Shown here: in pieces, positions 11,617-19,531 of the stretch
Layout: each line of letters begins with the position of its first letter
Position numbering within the stretch: position 1 is the stretch's first letter
From: Pyrenochaeta sp. MPI-SDFR-AT-0127
Taxonomy: Eukaryota > Ascomycota > Dothideomycetes > Pleosporales > Cucurbitariaceae
Reading direction: 5' to 3'
NCBI GenBank assembly: GCA_020747015.1
Contig: JAGTJM010000133.1
Coordinates: 1-32,859 of the forward strand
DNA length: 32,859 nt
The notes under the pieces: model-generated
The model's database searches: none
The model's input: the letters and a program-made list of their open reading frames with translations, nothing else
What the model was told of the DNA's origin: nothing
Translations under genes and position numbers: made by a program

Positions 11617-11967
11617 ATGAAATCTTTCCTCGTCCTCCACTCCCTGGCCGCCTTCTGCACCCTCTCCAATGCCTATAAGCTCTCCCTCTACGGTGGTCAG
11701 AGCTGTCGTGGCCAAAGCCTAGGAAGTCGAGAAATGAAAGTCGATAGCGGCTGCCAACGGGATTTTGCTGGCAATGGAGCATCCGTGGTTATCAAGACCG
11801 ACGAAGGCAACAAGGACTTTGGCAATGTCGTCGTCTTCTTTGAGGGCGATGACTGTAAGCCTTCGAATATTATGCAGGATGGCGCGGCCTTTGTGTTCGA
11901 AGACGGCTGCTGGACGGGAAATTACGGTAGTTTTGAGGTGTGGGATTTGTGGAAGGTTGAGGGTTAG
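11617..11967 (+). CDS. Small secreted protein, 116 residues, possible beta-gamma-crystallin-like fold
   Basis: A single exon with ATG at 11617 and TAG stop encodes 116 residues. The signal peptide spans residues 1-19 (MKSFLVLHSLAAFCTLSNA), and the mature protein begins YKLSLYGGQSCRGQSLG. It has four cysteines after the signal peptide, enough for two disulfides. It also shows an alternating beta-type pattern (SVVIK, NVVVFFEGDDC, AAFVFEDGCWTGNYGSFEVWDLW). The opening Tyr-x-Leu-x-Leu-Tyr-Gly-Gly and the closing Gly-Cys-Trp-x-Gly-Asn-Tyr-x-Ser-Phe-x-Val-Trp resemble Greek-key crystallin-type secreted domains. This is a fold guess, not an identification. The size, cysteines and isolated position in a gene-poor stretch fit an effector candidate. 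I know of no assigned function. Confidence 0.8.
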   Translation: MKSFLVLHSLAAFCTLSNAYKLSLYGGQSCRGQSLGSREMKVDSGCQRDFAGNGASVVIKTDEGNKDFGNVVVFFEGDDCKPSNIMQDGAAFVFEDGCWTGNYGSFEVWDLWKVEG

Positions 11968-12363
11968 CTTGTTTAACTCATCAAGTCAAGTCTCTCAAGC
12001 TGGAAAAAAGCTTCAAGTCAAGCCGGGGCTGAAGCTTGCTTATCTTGCTTGTCGACAAGTATGGTGTTGTGGCGAGAAATATCATGTAGGAGCGCGAAGG
12101 TCATTGTAGGTTATTCCGTAAGAAAACTTAAGGAACTCGATGGTCAGGCTAGTGATTAATCGCATCGGTTAATATATTATCTTTGTTACGTTCGAAGTCT
12201 AGATTACAGTGTTACCTTCACGATCGTGTTATTACTAGAGTAGCTCTCTCCTCCTTCTATGTATGCACCTGCTACCAGCAGGAGCTTAGAACTGTCAAAC
12301 TACAGGTACCAGTCTACATGTACCCGATACCAATCATTCCGCAAGCGTTTTAATCTAGCTGTC

Positions 12364-12427
12364 TTGTCTGAAGCACCTCGCAACCTATTTGGCGTATTTT
12401 GACAAAGGTTGTCTGAAACACCTCGCA
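12364..12427. repeat. 19-bp direct repeat pair, 45-bp spacing
   Basis: The copies at 12364-12382 and 12409-12427 differ at one position (TTGTCTGAAGCACCTCGCA against TTGTCTGAAACACCTCGCA). The single difference is a G/A transition. Confidence 0.7.
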
Positions 12428-12602
12428 GGAAGCCTTAACACTGGGAGGCAAGCACGTGAAGGACTATCATAGCAGATGGTGAAGAAGGTGGCTGTGGTAA
12501 GTAGAGGCGTTTGACTTGGCACAGATGTAAGCTTATACAACGGAATCTGTATGCCTTGCTTTCCATGTTACATGTGCTCAAACAGCCAAGGCGTAGGGCT
12601 TT

Positions 12603-12642
12603 GGCGGCACGGAGACCACACTAGCGGCACGGAAACCACATT
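12603..12642. repeat. 20-bp tandem duplication
   Basis: Two adjacent 20-bp units (12603-12622 and 12623-12642) share 17 of 20 bases around the core GCGGCACGGA-ACCACA. All three differences are transitions. Confidence 0.65.
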
Positions 12643-12946
12643 AAGTAAATCATGATGCTCAAAGCTGAGTACGCCATGGAAGCGCCAGCGTCTCTCTGTG
12701 CTTGCTACAAAATGTTGAGGCAGACTTTGAAGGCAGCTGCGCAGCTATTTCGAGCTGGGCGGCATACTAAGGAGACTGAGTTGTGGACACTGCCTCATTC
12801 CTGTGAGATCCTCAGTTTGAATGAATGCCACAGATCATTACCTTGCTGTTACTTAAAATAATTTAGAATTTGCCGGGCAGAGACACCGCAGGGCTGATGC
12901 ACAGTGCCTCACCTCAAACTGATTTGCTTGATTGCGAGAAAATGCA

Positions 12947-12953
12947 TATATAT
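12947..12953 (+). promoter_or_regulatory. TATA element of the 366-residue secreted protein gene
   Basis: The sequence TATATAT lies 82-88 nt before the ATG at 13035, in the same position relative to the start as in the other complete secreted-protein genes of the window. Confidence 0.45.
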
Positions 12954-13034
12954 CGAGAGGGACAGTTGCCGACATGAAGCCGTAACCAGTCCATCCCACG
13001 TTCCATCGTTCAGTGTAGGTACCTTTACCACTTC

Positions 13035-14135
13035 ATGATGCATATTGCAAAGACCACAAGTATCATCTTCCTCTTGATTAATCATTTGGTCGCCGCCCAT
13101 ACTCCCCCAAGTGCCATAGTTCCTTCCCACCAAGTCCACGGAGCACTAGATACTGGATCCCTCGAAATCTTGAAATCGAGAGTATTTGCAACCTACGATG
13201 CTGGCACCAGACTAGCCCCAAGACAGGAAGGAGATGGTGGAAGCTGTGATAGGAGGGCCAAATGCAAGAAGAAGAAGATCCGAAACCCCGCCGACGATAC
13301 CAAGTGCATCAGGTGCCCACCGCTCACGAAGCCAGACCCCACAAGAACCCTTTGCGTTAAAGACAACGAGGTGAGCGATGAAGATAAGAGAAAACAGTAC
13401 GAGGAGAAGATCAAAGAGAAGATCAAGGAGAAGTTTGGCAAATTGAAAGAACAGATCAAGGAGCGTCTAGAGAAGAAGAAAGAGGTAAAGAACAAGGAGT
13501 GGGAGGAGAAGGACAAACAAAGACAAGACAAAAGGAACCAGAAGAGATACCGCCGCATGGCAGTATGTAGTCCCGCTGTTGCCGCCTCCATTGGTACAGT
13601 AGCCATGCTTGAATTGGCTGACGGCGGCTTCTCTGAGGACTTGTTTGACAGCATCAATGGGGACATGCTCGAGTTCTGGCCCCGCAATGACATCGACGAC
13701 GACTGGCTAGACAAATCATTGCCTGACGACGAGAGTGACATTACCAACGAAGACTATGTTAAAGAATTCCTGGTGGTCGGTGATGCAGTTTCTGGCAATG
13801 CAAAGCGATCCATTAAGAAACGGGATATTCATGGTACCGTTCAGACAACCTCAGAGAATGCAGGCCCCTCCACCGAGAAGCGGAACATCTTTACCTCCAT
13901 TGCCAACGCCTTTAGGAGGTTTGGTCGTGCGCTTGCGGATGCGGTTAGGGGAAGAGTTGGCGGGGGTGGAGCAATTGCTCGGGTGACTAAGTTTTTCTCC
14001 AATGGGAAACAGCCAAACTTGAAGAAGCCGGGTGAATCGAAGTTGTCGCTTGCAGAGCAAAAGGGCAAAGCCAAAGAGATCTCGCAGAACAAAAACTGGA
14101 AGAGATGTCTTCGTGGTGAAAAGCCTGAGAAATAG
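13035..14135 (+). CDS. Secreted, highly charged protein, 366 residues, kexin sites, unknown function
   Basis: An intronless ORF. The signal peptide spans about residues 1-21 (MMHIAKTTSIIFLLINHLVAA); the second ATG at 13038 would serve equally well. A cysteine-bearing segment follows (C71, C77, C91, C94, C107; DDTKCIRCPPLTKPDPTRTLC). Next is a very basic, Lys/Glu-rich helix at 113-174 (KIKEKIKEKFGKLKEQIKER), probably coiled-coil. Residues 176-197 are hydrophobic (AVCSPAVAASIGTVAMLELA), and 198-250 are acidic (DDDWLDKSLPDDESD). Kexin-type sites occur at KKR 261-263 and EKR 281-283. After the second site comes an amphipathic cationic helix (NIFTSIANAFRRFGRALADA), a glycine-rich link and a basic tail ending NWKRCLRGEKP. 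From memory, this layout occurs in a set of uncharacterised secreted proteins in Pleosporales. Transport through the secretory pathway is well supported; the function is not known. Confidence 0.78.
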   Translation: MMHIAKTTSIIFLLINHLVAAHTPPSAIVPSHQVHGALDTGSLEILKSRVFATYDAGTRLAPRQEGDGGSCDRRAKCKKKKIRNPADDTKCIRCPPLTKPDPTRTLCVKDNEVSDEDKRKQYEEKIKEKIKEKFGKLKEQIKERLEKKKEVKNKEWEEKDKQRQDKRNQKRYRRMAVCSPAVAASIGTVAMLELADGGFSEDLFDSINGDMLEFWPRNDIDDDWLDKSLPDDESDITNEDYVKEFLVVGDAVSGNAKRSIKKRDIHGTVQTTSENAGPSTEKRNIFTSIANAFRRFGRALADAVRGRVGGGGAIARVTKFFSNGKQPNLKKPGESKLSLAEQKGKAKEISQNKNWKRCLRGEKPEK

Positions 14136-15761
14136 AGGCAGCACTGAAAGCAACCTTAGCCTTGTGGCCTTCGATTGGGTCAAGAGCTGCTTTAGTACTA
14201 TTATTGACCTTGTATTCACTACTATAGCGCACAGTTTGTCCTATGCTTTAACGCGGACCAGATCTTTTAAAAATTTAGTGACGTTGGGGGGCTGGGCGAC
14301 GTGAAGGCAGTGTAACATGTTAGTGTAGGTAGTCTTTGAGTGACAGTGTATGAGGTCAACTTGAGTTGTGCAATAAAGCAATCCAGGTTTCTGACCTATT
14401 GATAAGGTGGGAGGAGCGAGCTGCATTTTATTCGTGATGAAAGAAGACTTAATCTATATACTATGCATAGCATATCCCACTAGGGGCGAATTGTTGTTCG
14501 ATCAAGATTGAACAACCTCTTTTCGGGCATGGTTGAAATTTTCTCAAAGAAAAACAGAAAGCTTCAAACTGTATAGGGGCATCTAGGACCCGTGAGTCTT
14601 GTTTGGTGATGTTCTTGATATGTAGCTGTTTAGCATAAACTGATAACCCGAAACCGCAAACTTGACAGCGCCCGAAGTACACATCGCCAAGCAGCCTGCT
14701 ATCGTTCAGCGGCAGCAACCTGTATCGTATTTGCCTGCCCAGACCGGTGGTGTTAGCACAGGTGCAGGCACTGACACTGGGCTCAAGCATACAACCGCAA
14801 GACACGCGGCAGTCCACCATGACTTGGCGCCCCGGTCGCGCGGTGCTTGAGTAACAATAGACAGGGCTTGATAATGTAGACTGGAGTGTTGGAATTCAGT
14901 ACGGAGTTTGGGGCCAATGTTTGTTTGGGCGGTAATATTCTCCAAACTGCCTCAGCGAAAAAGACAACAAAGGTATAACGAATATATCTTTTGGCAACTC
15001 AATTCTGCACTCGTTCCATTTATGACTGCGAGAAACATGTCGTGGAATTTCTAAGGGAAGACGACGTCATAATAGCGATACAGACTAGACGACAGTAACC
15101 CTTTTCGCGATAGTAGATCGTGCTAAGCCGATTTCCGTCTTTGACTAGGCCTTTATATGCTGTTGGTCCACCACACCGTTCGATTCCATACCCATATTGG
15201 TATGGCGTCTTTCGGCCGCCTTACCTACCTTGGGTGTGACCAGCAGATTGTAAAGCTTTTGCTCAATGCAAAAAATCATCGCCAGAGTGAAATCATCGCC
15301 AGAGGCTACAGGGAACAGAATCTGATAGACCAGTTTTGGAGAAACGAATCCTACTGACTTACAAATCCTACTATGAAGGTGCACCCCTAGATAACTCGTG
15401 CAAACTAGTGAGAATAATAGCGAGAAAGGAGACTGGTGCATTGTGGCTGAGGTTTACGTCTTGGCTGGCGGTAATCGAGCTATGTTCGAAGTTCGAATCG
15501 TGACAGCCTAGTCTGGATTATGGCAATAAAAGGAAATAAAATGTCAGTAGAGTCTATTCGAAAATGAAAAGAAGGGGAAAGAAGAGTAAAAATGCGTGAG
15601 ATCGTCTCTATGCTGTTTATTCATTTTTCGTAGTACCACAGCTTTTTCATAATCGCCCAATTCTTCCACAGCCTTTTCTTTCGTAACCATCTTATTGCCG
15701 ACTTGGATTCATTATTGGATTGCCGTTCAACCTGCTTTCTCATCAACATGTGCCTTGCACC
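14136..15761. other. Intergenic region, nothing convincing
   Basis: About 1.6 kb with no supported gene. The largest frames are a cysteine-containing 119-codon minus frame (14461-14820) and a 98-codon minus frame (15145-15441). Both start with ATG, but neither shows splice context, family motifs or coding-like codon choice beyond chance. The end near 15762 is the 3' flank of the RidA gene. A GTTCGAATCG word near 15490 resembles a tRNA T-loop but has no cloverleaf around it. Confidence 0.4.
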
Positions 15762-16564
15762 TCACAGCTTCGCGCCCGTACCAGTATACGCAATGCACTC
15801 AATCTCAACGGGCACGCCCTTGGGCAGCTGCTTGACCGCAACGCAGCTTCGCGCGGGCTTGTGCGTGAAAAACTTCATGTAGGTCTCGTTCATCTCGGCG
15901 AAGTTGGCCATGTCGTCAAGGAAGACATTGACCTAGTCGTTCATCAGTATGAGCGTCTCTATGGTCTGTCTGGGCTTGGTGTAACAGTACCTTGACGATC
16001 CTGTCAACACCGACACCAGCCGCGGTGAGGATAGCCTTGATGTTATCACAGCATTGCTGGGTCTTGTCGCCGATGCTACCCTCGATCAACTCGCCCTTTG
16101 AGTTGGCGGGGATTTGGCCTGAAACGTAGACCTGGGGGCCAGCGATGATGGCTTGGGTCTGCAAGGGATATCAGCATTGTATTCGCTTCTTCAGGTACCA
16201 CAAAATTTCTGTTGTTTATGTCGAAAGTTGTGGACTACGAGTGGGAAGTGGGATGCCGTTGCGGGGTATCATTCGCGCTATGGGCTCAATTGACGTCTCC
16301 CAGGGAAGCAAAAGGACATACATAAGGTGGTAGAGCTACAGAATTCATTAGCACAGCTCCAGTACATCCTATTCTCAACTACGAGAAACATCCCAAGAAC
16401 GTACGTGGTGCTGCATCAGCGGAAAAGACCTTCTTGATGTCCGACATGTTTCGTGTTTGGATAGCTTTCAATTGGAATTGCAGAGGTCGTGTCAATGGAG
16501 GACTCAAGATTGGCGAATTCAAGCGGGCGAACTTGGAAGCAGTAGTTAATGCTCTGCGCTGCAT
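15762..16564 (-). CDS. MMF1: RidA/YjgF/Mmf1 family 2-iminobutanoate/2-iminopropanoate deaminase
   Basis: Four minus-strand exons: 16405-16564, a 14-nt microexon 16322-16335, 15991-16158 and 15762-15932. The introns are 69 nt (GTACGT), 163 nt (GTATGT) and 58 nt (GTACTG). The total is 171 codons with stop. The microexon supplies PLPPY and links SADAAP to TQAII, giving the conserved RidA start APPLPPYTQAI. Family marks are QVYVSGQIP (residues 67-75), the substrate-binding arginine in ARSCVAV (R142) and VEIECIAYTG at the C-terminus. The enzyme hydrolyses reactive enamines/imines released by threonine and serine dehydratases and protects PLP enzymes. Residues 1-39 (MQRRALTTASKFARLNS...) are Arg/Ser-rich without acidic residues, a mitochondrial presequence. 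An internal Met at residue 40 (MSDIKKVF) could start a cytosolic form like yeast Hmf1. Family and splice calls are strong. Confidence 0.93.
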
Positions 16565-17000
16565 GGACGTGTTTCCTCCTTGCGGAATTACAAAGCGAGG
16601 CTATTGTCGGCCAGCAACGCTTCCATTACCAACGCCTGGAAAGCTCCGTGCATCGGAGTTCCCCACCCCCACCTTCCATTCCTGATTGGAGATCAGGTTT
16701 GCTGCAGGGAAGGCGCGTCGGGCTGGCGTGATGGAGGGGTAAACCGAGTTTTTTTGCGACGGAGAGAAGGTTTCGCGCGGGCAGTGAGCGCAGTCAAGTA
16801 TGGAATCATAAATTATTTGTTCGCCGTCTATATATCGCTTGATATGATGTTGAATGAAGTGGTGATTCTCCGAGAGACGCGCTTGGTGCGGCAACTCCGC
16901 CAGACTGTCTGGGCGCAAAAAAAATTTCACCCTCAAAACGCCTTCCCATGCAAACCTGCCCGTCTATAGTATGATATGATATGTGCGAGTCGTAGAAAGC
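16565..17000. other. Short spacer, promoter of the RidA gene
   Basis: This 436-nt gap lies between the RidA start and the stop of the APRT gene, both on the minus strand. A CTATATATCG word near 16828-16837 could serve as a weak TATA element on the minus strand, about 265 nt before the upstream ATG. The several plus-strand frames here are without motifs. Confidence 0.4.
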
Positions 17001-17821
17001 CTACTGCTCGAGTTTCTCCTCCTGGCTCGCAAGCAGTGTGTAAACAGGCGCATCAAGTTTATCCCTGCCCTTGAGGAAATCGAGTTCGAGAATGAAAACA
17101 TAGCCCACGACGGTGCCGCCGAGCTTCTTCACGAGAGAGCCGGCTGCAGATGCCGAGCCGCCTACGATGGGTTAGTACATGCAGCCTCAATGCGTCGGGT
17201 AGGACATGACCTACCGGTTGCGATGATGTCGTCAACGACAAGCACCTTCTGCCCTGGCTTCACGGCATCGGCCTGCACCTGGAAGAAATCCGAGCCGTAC
17301 TCTTTCTGGTACTCTGCCGTCTCACACGGCCCTGGCAACTTGCCCCTCTTCCTGACGGGCACGAAAGCAGCACCCAGTCTCAACGCAAGACTCGGGCCAA
17401 ACAAAAATCCTCTGGCGTCCAGTCCGACCACCACGTCTGGCTTTCCCCAGCCGCTCTTCTCTACAGACAATTCGAGCGCCCTGAGCAATCCCTCGTGGAG
17501 TTCTGCATTTGCAAAGATTGGCAGAATGTCCTCGAACAGGATGCCTGGCTCGGGGAAGTCGGGGAACTGGCGCAAAGACGACTTGAGCTTTATCTTAAGA
17601 CTGGCGAGTTCGGCGGCGGCGGAGGGATGGGTGGCGGAGAGTCTTCCCTGGTAGGCATTGCTCTCGAGAGTCGGGTCTGGCTTGCCTTGCGGGGCGTGTG
17701 AGGAGGTTGCGGTGCTTTGCAGCGGAGGGTTGGCGGGGGTTGTCGTGCTGACTGGGTGCGTGGAGTGGGAGGGAGAGTCTGTGGATGTGGAGGGATCGGC
17801 CGAGGGGTTGAGGGAGGACAT
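17001..17821 (-). CDS. APT1: Adenine phosphoribosyltransferase, with Ser/Thr/Pro-rich N-terminal extension
   Basis: Two minus-strand exons, 17215-17821 and 17001-17161, with a 53-nt intron (ACCG|GTAGGT, branch TACTAAC, CGTAG acceptor). The total is 256 codons with stop. It converts adenine and PRPP to AMP in purine salvage. Motifs include FPDFPEPGILFEDILPIF (residues 86-103), VGLDARGFLFGPSLALRLGA, RKRGKLPGPCETAEYQKEYG and the PRPP loop VLVVDDIIATGGSA (193-206), which is split by the intron. The catalytic core starts near residue 68 (AAAELASLK), so about 65 residues are extra compared with the usual fungal enzyme of roughly 180-190 residues. This extension is rich in S, T, P and H, without the basic character of a mitochondrial presequence. 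M1 is the only methionine in the whole predicted protein, and no upstream in-frame ATG was seen, so the long form seems obligatory. Confidence 0.94.
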
Positions 17822-19531
17822 TATGGAGAGGAGAAGAAGGGAGGGAGATGTGTGTGGGTGGGACAGCTGAGTGGATGCGTTGCGGGCGTGCGTTTGCGGG
17901 CGTGCGGTAGGGCTGGCTGCAAGGCAGGTGAGAACTAGGTGTGTGTCGGCTTGACCGCGCAGTGCACCCAGCGACACAAGACGGACTGTGGGAAAAAAAA
18001 ATCGTTGCGTCTGGGAAACGGTCCGCAGTCTCTGGCCGCCCTCGCGCGGTGGGCGAATAGACGACGGCCCAGGGAACCGTGGCTAGCTTGGAACAGGACT
18101 CTCAGCCGCTTGACCGCAACACTCATCCAGACAAGTAGACGGTTGCCTATACACCATCACGGTTCTGCGACGCTGGATAGGGCAGCTCCGAGTCTCGATG
18201 CGATAGGCAATATGCTTCCCGCACGCCATGCAGTCACCCTGGCCCACAAATCCCATCGTCAAGCTCCTCTTGCGTTCGCTTCCACGGACAGAGAGAGGCT
18301 GCTGGCTTATCGGCAGCCCGCATGCACATCCACACTCCCGCTACACACTCTCCACCATACATGGCCTCTTCACATGTACGCTGGCGCTTGTGGTGTGACT
18401 CCTCGCCTTACCTTACTCCATCCCAACAAAACCTTCTCCGTTTTGCATATTGCCCGCCTCACCTTTGCACCTCGCCTGCCCCTCTCCATTCGCCGCTGCT
18501 CAAACTGTTGGAATGTATCGGCAATCTATTACAAATGACATAAACATCAATCATCGCCCAAGTCTGATCCTCGACAGTAGTATACTCCGCGTATAGGCTA
18601 GCTGCCACGGCCATGTCACCACAGTAGTTACCGAGCAATGCGGTGAGACGGAAGGGCTTGGGGTCTTGTACGACGACTGTATGCGGGTGCTGGTAGGCAT
18701 TACACACACGTTTAATCAGATAGACGCCTTCGGCCTCATCCGACCGCCACCACCAACAACAACAAATACACCAGTCTAGCTGAGTAGATTCTCAGCACAC
18801 TATGCCAGCTCCTCGGCTGCTAAGTAGACGCTGGACAAACAACACGCAATCGAGCAAAAATAAGTCATTAAACCTGGAGCTTTGATCGCCATGGTCAACC
18901 CTTTCGTGCGACCCTCGACGCGTCCTTGCAGCAGTGCCCCTCTGATCCCCACAAAAAGCACGCCAGTATGTGGCTTGCCGCCCGCATGGAGCTAGAAGTC
19001 TGAGTAACAGTTCTAGCGGCTTGTGATGAGCTCAGCTCGAACCACGGTACTGAGCCTATGGATGCAAGACGGAGAGGTCGCTGAGGCTCTTTCAGCATTG
19101 AGCCGCGGCTAAAGGGAAGGGTTTGCCAAACGGACGTTCCATGTGCAATGTATCAGCGACCTTATTGAAGAGGTTAGAGCCTCATATCGACGAACAAGAA
19201 ACCATGTTGGTCGGACATTCTAACCCAAAACTAGTAACAAAGGTTCAAAGGAACTCCACTACGATCGCGGATTCTCCCGACGCAGCTAATTGGAGCCTCA
19301 TGCAATGTAGATAGATGACTTCCTCATGACGTTCCCCTGCCCGCGCCCTACTTGAGTACTCCATTTCCTAGTGTGCAAAATTGAGAGAAGATGGTCCCAG
19401 CCAACCCCTGCACCGTGCTGGCCCTGATATCATGTAGGTATTGCTCCATCCGGGGTTCTGCGCTCGTCAATTCAACATGTGGAACCTTCTAGCCCAAGGT
19501 CGTAAAATCATGCTATAGGATAGCAAGTCAC
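17822..19531. other. Intergenic region between APRT and the kinase-AIRS fusion gene
   Basis: About 1.7 kb. It holds the APRT promoter (near 17822-18100, with an 8-9 A run near 17993) and the 3' flank of the fusion gene. A 199-codon plus frame (17939-18538) begins with GTG and has a skewed H/R/T/L composition without motifs, so I do not call it a gene. A short CAA/ACC-rich run lies near 18748-18770. Nothing else is supported. Confidence 0.4.

Larger units (their letters stand above)
11968..13034. other. Intergenic region with short imperfect direct repeats
   Basis: No supported gene. The 69-codon frame at 12652-12861 has no motif. The stretch holds two pairs of short direct repeats, listed separately, and the promoter of the downstream secreted protein. 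Confidence 0.45.

Noticed and set aside
13193..13747. 184-codon minus-strand frame, Ser/Phe/Leu-rich
   Set aside because: It is the antisense shadow of the Lys/Glu-rich segment of the 366-residue secreted protein.
9774..14135. Secondary-metabolite biosynthetic cluster
   Set aside because: No polyketide synthase, peptide synthetase, terpene enzyme, P450 or pathway transporter in the window.
14461..14820. 119-codon minus-strand frame with many cysteines
   Set aside because: No signal peptide, splice context or family motif; composition is compatible with chance.
15480..15520. GTTCGAATCG word suggesting a tRNA T-loop
   Set aside because: No matching acceptor stem, anticodon arm or A-box at proper distance.
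16983..17654. 223-codon plus-strand frame
   Set aside because: Antisense shadow of the APRT exons, which carry clear catalytic motifs on the minus strand.
17939..18538. 199-codon plus-strand frame upstream of APRT
   Set aside because: It starts with GTG, has skewed His/Arg/Thr/Leu composition, no motif, and overlaps the APRT promoter and leader region.
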